A DNA stretch of 10,552 nucleotides from an uncultured Cellvibrio sp. (GTDB lineage: Bacteria > Pseudomonadota > Gammaproteobacteria > Pseudomonadales > Cellvibrionaceae), in the NCBI GenBank assembly GCA_946481735.1, contig CAMLOU010000143.1, positions 1-10,552 of the forward strand, written 5' to 3'. The notes beneath the pieces were generated by a model. The model did not search any database, was not told the DNA's origin, and saw only the letters and a program-made list of their open reading frames with translations. The translations under genes were made by a program, and so were the position numbers. Within the stretch, counting starts at the first letter, position 1. Every line of letters begins with the position of its first letter. Shown in pieces: positions 1-7,100 of this stretch.

Positions 1-1127
1 GATGGCATCAGAAAAATGTCGGCGCCCGCCTCGATCTGGTGAGCAAGGGATTCGTTGTAACCGATGGTTACCGACAATTGCTGTGGGTGTTGCTGCGCAA
101 GTTGGAGCAGCTGTTGCTCGTAATCCTTCATGCCGCTACCGAGGATAATACACTGGCAACCTTCCGTTAACAGTTGCGATAAATTATCCAGAATCAGGTC
201 GATACCTTTTTGATCCACCAGCCGTCCGATAAAACCCAGCAGCGGCTGTTCGGACACCGCCAAACCATTGCGCGCCTGTAACGCCGTTTTATTTTTGTGT
301 TTATGGTTGAGCGTGCGACGGTTGTAGGTCTGTGCGATGTGCTTGTCCGTACCCGGATTCCATTCGTCCGTATCAATGCCATTTAAAATACCGGACAACA
401 CCGCTTGCCGGTAGCGAAGCAAACCATCCAGACCATTACCTGCCTCCGGTGTTTGTATTTCCTGCGCGTAGCTTGGGCTGACCGTTGTAATGCGATCAGC
501 ATACACAAGACCACCTTTCATAAACGAAAACTGCCCGTAAAATTCCAGGCGCTCCATATGCCACAAATCATGGGGCAAACCCAGGCTGGCAAACGTATCC
601 CAGGAAAACAAACCGCGATAAGCCAGGTTATGAATCGTAAAAACCGTCGCCGGGCGCGCACTATCCTGCGCCAGCAGAGCAGGGACCATACCGGTTTGCC
701 AATCATTACAATGCACCACATCCACCGGCCAATCCAACCCCGCCTGGTTCAACGCAACCAACCGTGCAACCTTCGCAAACAATAAAAACCGCTGCGCATT
801 ATCCGGCCAATCAAAACCATCCGGCCCACAATACGGATTACCCTCCCGCTCAGAAAACCCCGGCGCATCCACCAACCACACCAACACCCGCGTACCCGGC
901 AACAACGTCTTCCACAGCGTTACAGACTCCCCATCCACATCAAGCACCGCAACTTTTTTCACATCACCAGCCGCCGCTTTCATCACCGACGCATAACCCG
1001 GCAACACAAGCCGCACATTGTGTTTTAACTTCATCAACGCCCGCGGCAAACTCGCCGCCACATCAGCGAGACCACCGGTTTTAATTAAAGGGAAGACTTC
1101 GCTGGTGGCAAATAAAATATTGCTCAT
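1..1127 (-). CDS. glgA: Glycogen synthase (ADP-glucose type, GT5), C-terminus cut by window edge
   Basis: GlgA transfers glucose from ADP-glucose to the non-reducing end of an alpha-1,4-glucan in the cytoplasm. I translated this frame by hand. It begins MSNILFATSEVFPLIKTGGL, with the ADP-glucose-binding KTGGL motif at residues 16-20, a starch-synthase catalytic domain, the IHNL segment with His166, and the GRLVDQKG segment of the GT-B C-terminal lobe (Arg302, Lys307). These match E. coli His161, Arg300 and Lys305 with small offsets. 375 codons are present, against about 480-530 in the family. The frame is open to the window edge, stopping right after Met-Pro-Ser, just before the expected R-F-E-P-C-G catalytic segment. 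The cut is therefore a window artefact, not a truncation. A GGGGA about 12 bases upstream is a fair ribosome site. The gene follows glgB on the same strand after 188 bases. The 5' part has almost no C-ending codons (see findings). Confidence 0.95.
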   Translation of the reverse strand, partial: MSNILFATSEVFPLIKTGGLADVAASLPRALMKLKHNVRLVLPGYASVMKAAAGDVKKVAVLDVDGESVTLWKTLLPGTRVLVWLVDAPGFSEREGNPYCGPDGFDWPDNAQRFLLFAKVARLVALNQAGLDWPVDVVHCNDWQTGMVPALLAQDSARPATVFTIHNLAYRGLFSWDTFASLGLPHDLWHMERLEFYGQFSFMKGGLVYADRITTVSPSYAQEIQTPEAGNGLDGLLRYRQAVLSGILNGIDTDEWNPGTDKHIAQTYNRRTLNHKHKNKTALQARNGLAVSEQPLLGFIGRLVDQKGIDLILDNLSQLLTEGCQCIILGSGMKDYEQQLLQLAQQHPQQLSVTIGYNESLAHQIEAGADIFLMP

Positions 1128-1201
1128 CGTTTAGATTGATCCCCAGAAAATGCAATTTGATATTGGTAATGAATTAATGAGATTCCGATGCGAGTTTGGC
1201 G

Positions 1202-1291
1202 TTAGGGGATTTGTTTCGAAACCCTCAATTCAGGGATGAATTGAGGGAGCTACAAGGACGTATGCATGCGTTTTCGAAACAAATCCCCTAA
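1202..1291. repeat. Nested palindromic element between glgB and glgA (REP/MITE-like)
   Basis: Two perfect 20-base arms at 1202-1221 and 1272-1291 are inverted copies of each other (TTAGGGGATTTG...CAAATCCCCTAA). Directly inside the left arm is a second perfect hairpin, with 10-base arms at 1222-1231 and 1238-1247 and a 6-base loop. The remaining 24 bases (1248-1271) are unpaired and contain ACAAGGACGTATGCATGC. The outer ends could be read as terminal inverted repeats bordered by TA. No coding frame is contained in it. The size and architecture suit a dispersed palindromic unit or a non-autonomous mini-transposon. It would fold in the glgB-glgA message and could act as an attenuator, an mRNA end or a stability element. 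No T-run follows, so it is not a canonical intrinsic terminator. Confidence 0.75.
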
Positions 1292-1315
1292 TGACAAACG
1301 GATTCCAGCGTGCGA

Positions 1316-3577
1316 TCAAGACTCCACCCGCAACACCAACGCCCCCAACGGCGGCAACCTGATCTCAATCGACTGCTGCTGCCCCATCCACGGCACCGGC
1401 GACGAATAAATCGGGCTACCATTCCCCACATTACTCCCCGCATAAAACCCAGAATCCGAATTCATCAACTCGCGGTACCCACCCGCCACCGGCACACCAA
1501 TACGATAATGTTCCCGCGGTGTCGGCGTAAAATTGAGCACCACTACCGTCATCTCATCGCCACCCTTGCGAATATAACTGATAACCGATTGCTCGCTATC
1601 ATGGCAATCAATCCACTCGAAACCATCGTGTTGAAAACTGCGTTCATGAAGCGACGGCGATGCGGTGTAAAGGTGATTAAGATCCTTCACCAGGTTCAGC
1701 AAACCTTGATGGAAATGCCCATCCTGTAAATGCCAGTCCAATTGTTTCCAATGGGCCCACTCGCTCCACTGGCCGAACTCGCTGCCCATAAATAATAATT
1801 TGCTCCCGGGATAGGTATACATGTAGGTGTAGAGCAAGCGCAGGTTTGCAAATTTTTGCCAATCATCGCCAGGCATTTTATTGATCATGCTGCCTTTGCC
1901 GTGTACCACTTCATCGTGGGAAAACGGCAGCAAAAAGTTTTCGGTGAAGGCATACATCATGCCGAAGGTTAATTGGTCGTGATGGTATTTGCGGAAGACC
2001 GGATCTTTGGACATGTACTCCAGCGTGTCGTGCATCCAACCCATGTTCCATTTCATAGAGAAGCCCAAACCGCCCACCCAGGTAGGACGAGTGACTTGCG
2101 GCCAGGCAGTGGATTCTTCAGCAATCACAATGGCACCGGGGTGCTGGCCATGGCAGAGCACGTTAAGCTCGCTTAAAAAGCTCATGGCCTCCAGGTTTTC
2201 GTTACCGCCGTATTTGTTGGGAATCCACTCGCCGTCTTTGCGTGAATAATCCAGGTGCAACATGGCGGCCACTGCATCCACGCGCAGGCCATCTATATGA
2301 AACTCTTTCAGCCAGTAGAGCGCGTTGGCCAATAAAAAATTGCGCACTTCATTGCGGCTGAAGTTGTAAATCAAGGTGCCCCAATCCGGGTGTTCGCCCA
2401 TGCGGGGATCGGCATGTTCATAAAGTGCGGTGCCGTCAAACTGGGCGAGGGCGTGGCCATCTTTCGGGAAGTGCGCCGGCACCCAATCGAGGATCAGGCC
2501 AAGGTCATGGCGATGCAGGTAATCGACAAAATAGCGGAAGTCATCCGGTGTGCCGAAGCGGCTGGTGGGCGCGTAGTAGCCGGTTGTCTGGTAGCCCCAG
2601 GAATCATCCAGCGGGTGTTCGGTCAGTGGCAGTACTTCGATATGAGTAAAGCCCAGCGGTTTGACGTACTCCACTAATTGATGGGCTAGGTCGCGATAGT
2701 TAAGGAACTCGCCATTAGCACCGCGGCGCCATGAACCCAGGTGAACTTCATAGACCGAAAGCGGCGCGTGTTGCCAGTTCCATTGCGCACGTTGTTCCAG
2801 CCACTGATTGTCCTGCCATTGGTGTTGTGAAGGCGGCGGGACGATGGAGGAAGTTTTCGGGCGGTGTTCAAACATCTGCCCGTAGGGGTCGGTCTTTAAA
2901 AAGACTTTGCCTGAGGCGCGATTGCGTATTTCAAACTTGTACAGGTCGCCGCCGCTGAGCCCCGGAATAAACAACTCCCAGATGCCGCTGCCGCCGCGCA
3001 CTCGCATGGGGTGCTGGCGACCGTCCCATGCATTGAAATCACCCACCACGCTGACACGCTCGGCGTTGGGTGCCCAGGTTGCAAACAAAACCCCGCTGAC
3101 GCCATCAACCTGGTGCAGGTGCGCACCGAGCTTGTGGTAGATGCTCCAATTTTGACCTTCTCCGAACAGGTGTAAATCAAAATCGCTCACTTGTGGTGCA
3201 AAGCTGTAAGGATCGTACTCCCGATGCAGTTGATCGTACCTGTCGCGCCATTCCACCTGGTAATGCACGTCTATGTTGGCTGCCGCACCGTACCATTCAA
3301 AAAAATCAGTACCCTCAACACGGCTCATGGTGACTGGTTTACCCTGAACAACCAAACTTGCCGTGCGGGCGCCGGGCAGGAAGCAGCGCACACAGGTGTC
3401 GGGCGTGGCGGGATCATCGGTTTCATGGCGGGCGGGATGGATCGCCCCGTGTTTGCCAAGGACTTCAAAAGGATCGTGATGCCGGGCGTTGATAATGCGT
3501 AGCATCGCATCGGAAATTGCGTCGGAAATAGGATGTCCTTGCTGCAAATTCACCATTGAGGGTATTCCTGTTGTCAT
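1316..3577 (-). CDS. glgB: 1,4-alpha-glucan branching enzyme (GH13, CBM48)
   Basis: GlgB cuts an alpha-1,4-glucan chain and rejoins it through an alpha-1,6 bond, creating glycogen branches in the cytoplasm. The 753-residue product has the full-length layout of E. coli GlgB (728 residues): an N-terminal N1 module, a CBM48 domain around the [22 protein letters not shown] segment (Trp168), a GH13 barrel and a C-terminal beta domain. Catalytic motifs are intact: LDWVPAHFP (Asp364, His369), DGLRVDAV with nucleophile Asp434, VIAEES with acid/base Glu487, and SHDEVVHG with His554-Asp555. All sit at a constant +29 offset from E. coli Asp405, Glu458 and Asp526. The first ATG (3577) has a weak ribosome site. 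The in-frame ATG at 3556 (Met8) has AGGA nine bases upstream and may be the true start, giving 746 residues. It is the first gene of a leftward glgB-glgA unit, divergent from glgC. Its last 70 or so codons shift to G-ending codons. Confidence 0.97.
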   Translation of the reverse strand: MTTGIPSMVNLQQGHPISDAISDAMLRIINARHHDPFEVLGKHGAIHPARHETDDPATPDTCVRCFLPGARTASLVVQGKPVTMSRVEGTDFFEWYGAAANIDVHYQVEWRDRYDQLHREYDPYSFAPQVSDFDLHLFGEGQNWSIYHKLGAHLHQVDGVSGVLFATWAPNAERVSVVGDFNAWDGRQHPMRVRGGSGIWELFIPGLSGGDLYKFEIRNRASGKVFLKTDPYGQMFEHRPKTSSIVPPPSQHQWQDNQWLEQRAQWNWQHAPLSVYEVHLGSWRRGANGEFLNYRDLAHQLVEYVKPLGFTHIEVLPLTEHPLDDSWGYQTTGYYAPTSRFGTPDDFRYFVDYLHRHDLGLILDWVPAHFPKDGHALAQFDGTALYEHADPRMGEHPDWGTLIYNFSRNEVRNFLLANALYWLKEFHIDGLRVDAVAAMLHLDYSRKDGEWIPNKYGGNENLEAMSFLSELNVLCHGQHPGAIVIAEESTAWPQVTRPTWVGGLGFSMKWNMGWMHDTLEYMSKDPVFRKYHHDQLTFGMMYAFTENFLLPFSHDEVVHGKGSMINKMPGDDWQKFANLRLLYTYMYTYPGSKLLFMGSEFGQWSEWAHWKQLDWHLQDGHFHQGLLNLVKDLNHLYTASPSLHERSFQHDGFEWIDCHDSEQSVISYIRKGGDEMTVVVLNFTPTPREHYRIGVPVAGGYRELMNSDSGFYAGSNVGNGSPIYSSPVPWMGQQQSIEIRLPPLGALVLRVES
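3566..3569 (-). promoter_or_regulatory. Ribosome binding site favouring the shorter glgB start
   Basis: AGGA on the minus strand lies nine bases before the in-frame ATG at 3556-3554 (Met8 of the long form). The ATG at 3577 has no comparable purine-rich site upstream. This makes 1316-3556 a serious alternative extent for glgB. Both starts precede the conserved region, so homology alone does not decide between them. Confidence 0.45.
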
Positions 3578-3660
3578 AAATAATTCACTTATTAGGCGTT
3601 ACTGTAACGGAATTGTGTGTATTTTGCTGAACGCATTTCTGTTTGTTTTGCGATAAGAAA

Positions 3661-3689
3661 ATTAAATCATGCGACAGCATCCCCTGCAA
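3661..3689 (-). promoter_or_regulatory. Possible sigma-70 promoter for glgB-glgA
   Basis: On the minus strand TTGCAG (3689-3684) and TTTAAT (3666-3661) are separated by exactly 17 bases, about 85-105 bases before the glgB start candidates. The -10 matches consensus at 5 of 6 positions, the -35 only at 3 of 6. An activator might compensate; the direct repeats at 3701-3741 lie immediately upstream of the -35. Confidence 0.3.
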
Positions 3690-3700
3690 AAGCGGAAGAA

Positions 3701-3741
3701 CTCATGAGACATTGATAAAAGCTCATGAAGCGTTGATGAAA
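3701..3741. repeat. Two 20-base direct repeats with 21-base period
   Basis: Copies at 3701-3720 (CTCATGAGACATTGATAAAA) and 3722-3741 (CTCATGAAGCGTTGATGAAA) agree at 16 of 20 positions, with CTCATGA and TTGAT both conserved. The 21-base period equals two turns of the DNA helix, as expected for tandem binding of one protein on one face. The position just upstream of the candidate glgB promoter suggests an activator site. The binding protein is unknown. Confidence 0.4.
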
Positions 3742-3895
3742 AAAGTTACACAGGACGCCTATCCGTTTTGTTACACCGATTAGTGCGCCATTATTTTCAT
3801 CACAATGTGGCTATAGCAGGTTCGGTGCCATTCTTGTGGCTACACTGGTTATTCCACAGTTCGGGATCTAACGTAAAGCATGTTTAAAAAGCTGC

Positions 3896-3909
3896 TTGAT
3901 ATAAATCAA
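3896..3909. promoter_or_regulatory. FNR/Anr box
   Basis: TTGATATAAATCAA is a perfect match to the FNR/Anr consensus TTGAT-N4-ATCAA. Its centre (between 3902 and 3903) is 41.5 bases before the start point predicted from the -10 element at 3932-3937, the classic spacing for class II activation by FNR under oxygen limitation. It points rightward to glgC. It lies more than 300 bases from glgB, so direct control of glgB is less likely. The match is seen directly; use by FNR is inferred, since no fnr gene is visible here. Confidence 0.7.
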
Positions 3910-3931
3910 TCGGGTGGTTTATTACCGGGCT

Positions 3932-3937
3932 TAAAAT
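3932..3937 (+). promoter_or_regulatory. Candidate -10 element of the FNR-dependent glgC promoter
   Basis: TAAAAT matches TATAAT at 5 of 6 positions and predicts transcription from about 3944, leaving a leader of about 137 bases before the glgC ATG. No good -35 hexamer lies at the right distance, as is usual for class II activated promoters where the activator covers that site. An alternative reading uses TTGATA (3896-3901) as a -35 with TATTAC (3920-3925) at 18 bases spacing. Confidence 0.45.
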
Positions 3938-3948
3938 GAATTTCAGCT

Positions 3949-3965
3949 TTGGCATCGATATTGCT
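3949..3965 (+). promoter_or_regulatory. Candidate sigma-54 (-24/-12) promoter for glgC
   Basis: TTGGCATCGATATTGCT matches the RpoN consensus YTGGCAC-N5-TTGCW closely. The essential GG (3951-3952) and GC (3963-3964) are separated by exactly 10 bases. The deviation is T for C after GGCA, and C where G is preferred next. The predicted start is near 3976, about 105 bases before the glgC ATG. No enhancer-binding-protein site was identified with confidence, although the upstream repeats could serve. Confidence 0.45.
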
Positions 3966-4080
3966 CCACACACTGTGACGATGTGTTGCCGCAACAGAAT
4001 CTTTTTGGGTCTTATCAGGTTCTATTGGTCAGTTGGAATCTTTGAAAGAAAATTTTCGATTCAATAGTAAGGGAGTTTTA

Positions 4081-5352
4081 ATGGCTATTCACCAGACCTC
4101 TGGCCGTTTTGTTAGTCGCCTCACGCGCGAAACCTTGGCAATTATTCTCGCCGGCGGGCGTGGATCTCGATTGCATCAATTGACCAACTGGCGTGCGAAG
4201 CCCGCCGTACATTTCGGCGGCAAGTTCCGCATCATTGATTTCCCGTTATCCAATTGTGTTAACTCCGGTATTCGCCGCATCAGTGTATTAACACAATACA
4301 AATCCCACTCTCTTGATCGTCACATCCAGCGCGGCTGGGGTTTTCTGGGTGGTGAACTGGGTGAGTTTGTTGAGCTGCTGCCGGCGCAACAGCGCCTGGA
4401 AACGTCCTGGTACGCAGGCACTGCCGATGCGGTGTTGCAAAACCTGGATATTATCCGCCGCCATAATCCTGAATATGTGTTGATCCTCGCGGGCGACCAT
4501 GTTTACAAGATGGACTACGGTACTATGCTCGCGGCTCATGTTGAGCGCGGTGCTGATATAACCGTGGGTTGTATTGAAGTGCCCCTGGAGATGGCGACTG
4601 CGTTCGGTGTGATGGATGTGGATGCCGATCTCAAGATTACCCGCTTTACTGAAAAGCCGCCCAAACCGGAACCCATTCCCGGTCGCCCGAACCATGCGCT
4701 GGCATCCATGGGGATTTACGTGTTCAGCACCAAGGTGCTGTTCCGCGAATTATTGCGTGATCAGGATTTGCCGGGCTCATCCCACGACTTTGGTAAAGAT
4801 ATTATTCCCTCGCTGATTCACTCTCACCGGGTGATGGCATTTCCGTTTCGCGATCCGGTCAGCGGCGGTGAAGCTTACTGGCGCGATGTGGGCACCGTGG
4901 ATGCCTTGTGGGAAGCCAACCTGGAATTAACCAGCGTCAGCCCCGAACTGGATCTGTACGACGAAGCCTGGCCGATCTGGACGTACCAGGAGCAGGTACC
5001 GCCTGCCAAGTTTGTGTTTGATGATGATGGCCGCCGCGGCTTTGCAGTGGACTCCATGATCGCAGGCGGCTGTATTGTGTCCGGCTCGACGGTACGCCAT
5101 TCACAGTTGTTTCCCCGCGTGCGCGTGCATTCCTACTGTGAAATTACCGACTCGGTGTTGTTCCCGAATGTTGAAGTCGGGCGCAACTGCAAAATTCGCA
5201 AAGCCTTGATTGATCGTTACTGCAAAATTCCGGAAGGCACGGTCATTGGTTACAACGAAGAAGATGACCGCAGGCGCTTCCACGTTTCACCGAAAGGCGT
5301 TGTGCTGGTAACACCGGAAATGCTGGACGAGGATTTCCCGCATGTCAGTTAA
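4081..5352 (+). CDS. glgC: Glucose-1-phosphate adenylyltransferase (ADP-glucose pyrophosphorylase)
   Basis: GlgC makes ADP-glucose and pyrophosphate from ATP and glucose-1-phosphate, the committed step of bacterial glycogen synthesis. The 423-residue product is collinear with E. coli GlgC (431). The nucleotide-binding loop LAGGRGSRL has Gly25-Gly26-Arg27-Gly28, and [20 protein letters not shown] follows. The GTADAVLQN segment and [12 protein letters not shown] with catalytic Asp139 (E. coli Asp142) are present, as is the TEKPP motif with glucose-1-phosphate-binding Lys192 (E. coli Lys195). [12 protein letters not shown] follows, then a C-terminal left-handed beta-helix from about residue 290. 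ATG 4081 is preferred because AAGGGAG sits five bases upstream; an in-frame TTG at 4033 adds 16 unconserved residues without a ribosome site. Trp37 replaces the E. coli activator-binding Lys39. It is the first gene of a rightward operon and overlaps the GH57 gene by 11 bases. Confidence 0.97.
   Translation: MAIHQTSGRFVSRLTRETLAIILAGGRGSRLHQLTNWRAKPAVHFGGKFRIIDFPLSNCVNSGIRRISVLTQYKSHSLDRHIQRGWGFLGGELGEFVELLPAQQRLETSWYAGTADAVLQNLDIIRRHNPEYVLILAGDHVYKMDYGTMLAAHVERGADITVGCIEVPLEMATAFGVMDVDADLKITRFTEKPPKPEPIPGRPNHALASMGIYVFSTKVLFRELLRDQDLPGSSHDFGKDIIPSLIHSHRVMAFPFRDPVSGGEAYWRDVGTVDALWEANLELTSVSPELDLYDEAWPIWTYQEQVPPAKFVFDDDGRRGFAVDSMIAGGCIVSGSTVRHSQLFPRVRVHSYCEITDSVLFPNVEVGRNCKIRKALIDRYCKIPEGTVIGYNEEDDRRRFHVSPKGVVLVTPEMLDEDFPHVS
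5329..5333 (+). promoter_or_regulatory. Ribosome binding site of the GH57 gene inside glgC
   Basis: GAGGA lies eight bases before the ATG at 5342, within the last codons of glgC. It fixes the GH57 start at 5342 rather than the downstream in-frame ATG (Met12), which has no such site. The arrangement suggests translational coupling to glgC. Confidence 0.6.
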
Positions 5353-7090
5353 AGGTGATGCAGCCAAACACAAAATGAAAGTTGTCTTTTGTTGGCACAT
5401 GCACCAGCCTGACTACCGTGACCTGGTGACCGGTGAATATTATTTTCCCTGGACCTATTTGCACGCGATCAAGGATTATGTGGATATGGTGGCGCATCTG
5501 GAACGGCATCCGGAAGCCCACGCGGTATTTAATTTTGCACCGATTTTGCTGGAGCAACTGGAAGACTATGCCCACCAGATCGATGCGTGCCTGATGCGCG
5601 GCAAGCCAATCAAGGATGCCTTGTTAAATGCATTGGTCGCCGAGAAATTACCGGCGGCAGGCACGCCCGGTTTTGCCGAGCTGACCCATAAATGTCTGCG
5701 CTCCAATCGCGAGCGTATCATCAACCGTTTTCCCGCTTACGCTGAGCTGGCCGACGCGGTCGCCATGTTTGAAGAAAAACCGGGCAACCTGCGTTACGTA
5801 AATGAACAATTTCTGGTTGATTTACTGGTGTGGTATCACCTGGGCTGGATGGGCGAGACGGTCCGCCGCACCGACTCGCGCGTGAAGCGACTGCAAGAGA
5901 AAGAGGGCAGTTACACCCTGGATGACCGGCGGGAATTATTGCGCATTATCGGCGAGCAATTGAGTTCGCTGGGGCCGCGTTATCGCCAATTGGCGCAGCG
6001 CGGGCAAATTGAAATTTCCATGAGCCCCTATGCGCACCCGATTGTGCCTTTGCTGCTGGATTTAAAAAGTGCACGACAAGCCATGCCCGATGTGGCGCTG
6101 CCCCATGCGAGCAAATATCCCGGCGGTGACGAACGCGCCCGCTGGCATATGACCCACGGCTTGCAAACTTTTGAACGCTTTTTCGGTTTTCGCCCGCGCG
6201 GTTGCTGGGCATCTGAAGGTTCGTTGAGCGATGCAACCTTTCATCTGCTGGACGACTTTAATTTTGATTGGGCCGCCACCGGAGACTCTGTGTTACACAA
6301 CAGTCTGGCGCATGAAACCAATCACCATGCCGCCAAGGTGTTACACGAGCAAAATGGCGGCGCGGTGCATCGTGTTTACCAATTCAATAATGCGTCCACC
6401 TGCTGTTTCTTTCGCGATGACGGCCTTTCCGATTTGATCGGTTTCAAGTATGCCACCTGGCACGCGGACCATGCGGTGGATGACCTGATCAAGCACATGG
6501 AAAATATTGCGCAGAGCAGTGAATTTTCTAACGATGCTGTGATCTCCATCATTATGGATGGTGAAAATGCCTGGGAATATTTTCCTGAAAATGCCTACTA
6601 CTTTCTCGATGCCTTGTACGCACGCCTGAGTAAGCATCCTGTGCTGGAATTATCCACCTACAGCCGCGTGCTGGATGAACAAAAACCTGCACCGGTGGCT
6701 CTGGCGCATATGGTTGCCGGCAGTTGGGTGTATGGCACCTTTTCGACCTGGATCGGTGATCGGGATAAAAATCGCGGCTGGGATATGTTGTGTGAAGCCA
6801 AACAACAAGTGGACAAGGTACTAGCCAAAGATATCCTGTCGCCAGAGCAGGTTGCACAGGTGGAAAAACAACTCGCACTGTGCGAAGGCTCTGATTGGTT
6901 TTGGTGGTTTGGTGATTACAACCCGGCCGAAAGCGTCAGTGATTTTGAATACTTGTATCGCCGCCATTTAATTAATTTATACGCATTGATCGACCAGCCA
7001 GCCCCGGACTATCTCTGTCAAACCATCAGTAAAGGCAGTGGTTCACCGGCAGCGGGCGGCGTGATGCGTCAAGGACACGCCGAGGCGTAA
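5342..7090 (+). CDS. Glycoside hydrolase family 57 protein, alpha-amylase/amylopullulanase type
   Basis: GH57 enzymes cleave or transfer alpha-glucans with retention of configuration. The 582-residue product shows the five conserved regions in order: HMHQPDY (HQP at 21-23), SPYAHPI (228-234), GCWASEG with putative nucleophile Glu292, MDGENAWE with putative acid/base Asp406, and [13 protein letters not shown] (515-527). The third to fifth regions resemble the alpha-amylase/amylopullulanase branch of the family rather than the 4-alpha-glucanotransferase or GH57 branching-enzyme branches. There is no signal peptide, so it should act in the cytoplasm on glycogen or maltodextrins. It overlaps glgC by 11 bases and precedes malQ by 10, which places it in glycogen turnover. 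The family is often found beside glycogen genes in proteobacteria, but its exact substrate there is not well settled. Family assignment is firm; specificity is inference. Confidence 0.92.
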   Translation: MSVKGDAAKHKMKVVFCWHMHQPDYRDLVTGEYYFPWTYLHAIKDYVDMVAHLERHPEAHAVFNFAPILLEQLEDYAHQIDACLMRGKPIKDALLNALVAEKLPAAGTPGFAELTHKCLRSNRERIINRFPAYAELADAVAMFEEKPGNLRYVNEQFLVDLLVWYHLGWMGETVRRTDSRVKRLQEKEGSYTLDDRRELLRIIGEQLSSLGPRYRQLAQRGQIEISMSPYAHPIVPLLLDLKSARQAMPDVALPHASKYPGGDERARWHMTHGLQTFERFFGFRPRGCWASEGSLSDATFHLLDDFNFDWAATGDSVLHNSLAHETNHHAAKVLHEQNGGAVHRVYQFNNASTCCFFRDDGLSDLIGFKYATWHADHAVDDLIKHMENIAQSSEFSNDAVISIIMDGENAWEYFPENAYYFLDALYARLSKHPVLELSTYSRVLDEQKPAPVALAHMVAGSWVYGTFSTWIGDRDKNRGWDMLCEAKQQVDKVLAKDILSPEQVAQVEKQLALCEGSDWFWWFGDYNPAESVSDFEYLYRRHLINLYALIDQPAPDYLCQTISKGSGSPAAGGVMRQGHAEA

Positions 7091-7100
7091 GGGTAAAAGA

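Larger units (their letters stand above)
3578..4080. other. Divergent glgB/glgC regulatory region
   Basis: This 503-base AT-rich region has no convincing gene on either strand. It must carry the promoters for glgB-glgA (leftward) and glgC-GH57-malQ (rightward). In order it shows a possible leftward promoter (3661-3689), a pair of 20-base direct repeats (3701-3741), GTTACAC twice (3745-3751 and 3770-3776), TGTGGCTA twice (3806-3813 and 3835-3842), an FNR box (3896-3909) with a matching -10, a sigma-54 type element (3949-3965), and a 13-base odd-centred palindrome (3984-3996). The glgC leader would be 105-137 bases long depending on the promoter used. Confidence 0.7.

Noticed and set aside
405..1084. 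Open rightward frames rich in Pro, Thr, His and Gln opposite glgA
   Set aside because: They lie wholly antisense to a well-conserved coding region and their composition mirrors the G/T-rich codon use of glgA; no domain or ribosome site is visible.
1..1127. glgA as a truncated pseudogene
   Set aside because: The frame is open and conserved to base 1, and the missing catalytic segment would begin with the next codon, so the window edge explains the truncation.
3325..3510. Leftward and rightward frames overlapping the glgB N-terminal region
   Set aside because: These are out-of-frame or antisense readings of glgB without independent signals.
3970..3990. Possible CRP site around TGTGACGATGTGTTG
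   Set aside because: Only the left TGTGA half fits; the right half lacks TCACA, so it is no better than chance.
4033..4080. N-terminal extension of glgC from a TTG codon
   Set aside because: The extension has no ribosome site, is not part of the conserved protein, and the ATG at 4081 has a strong AAGGGAG five bases upstream.
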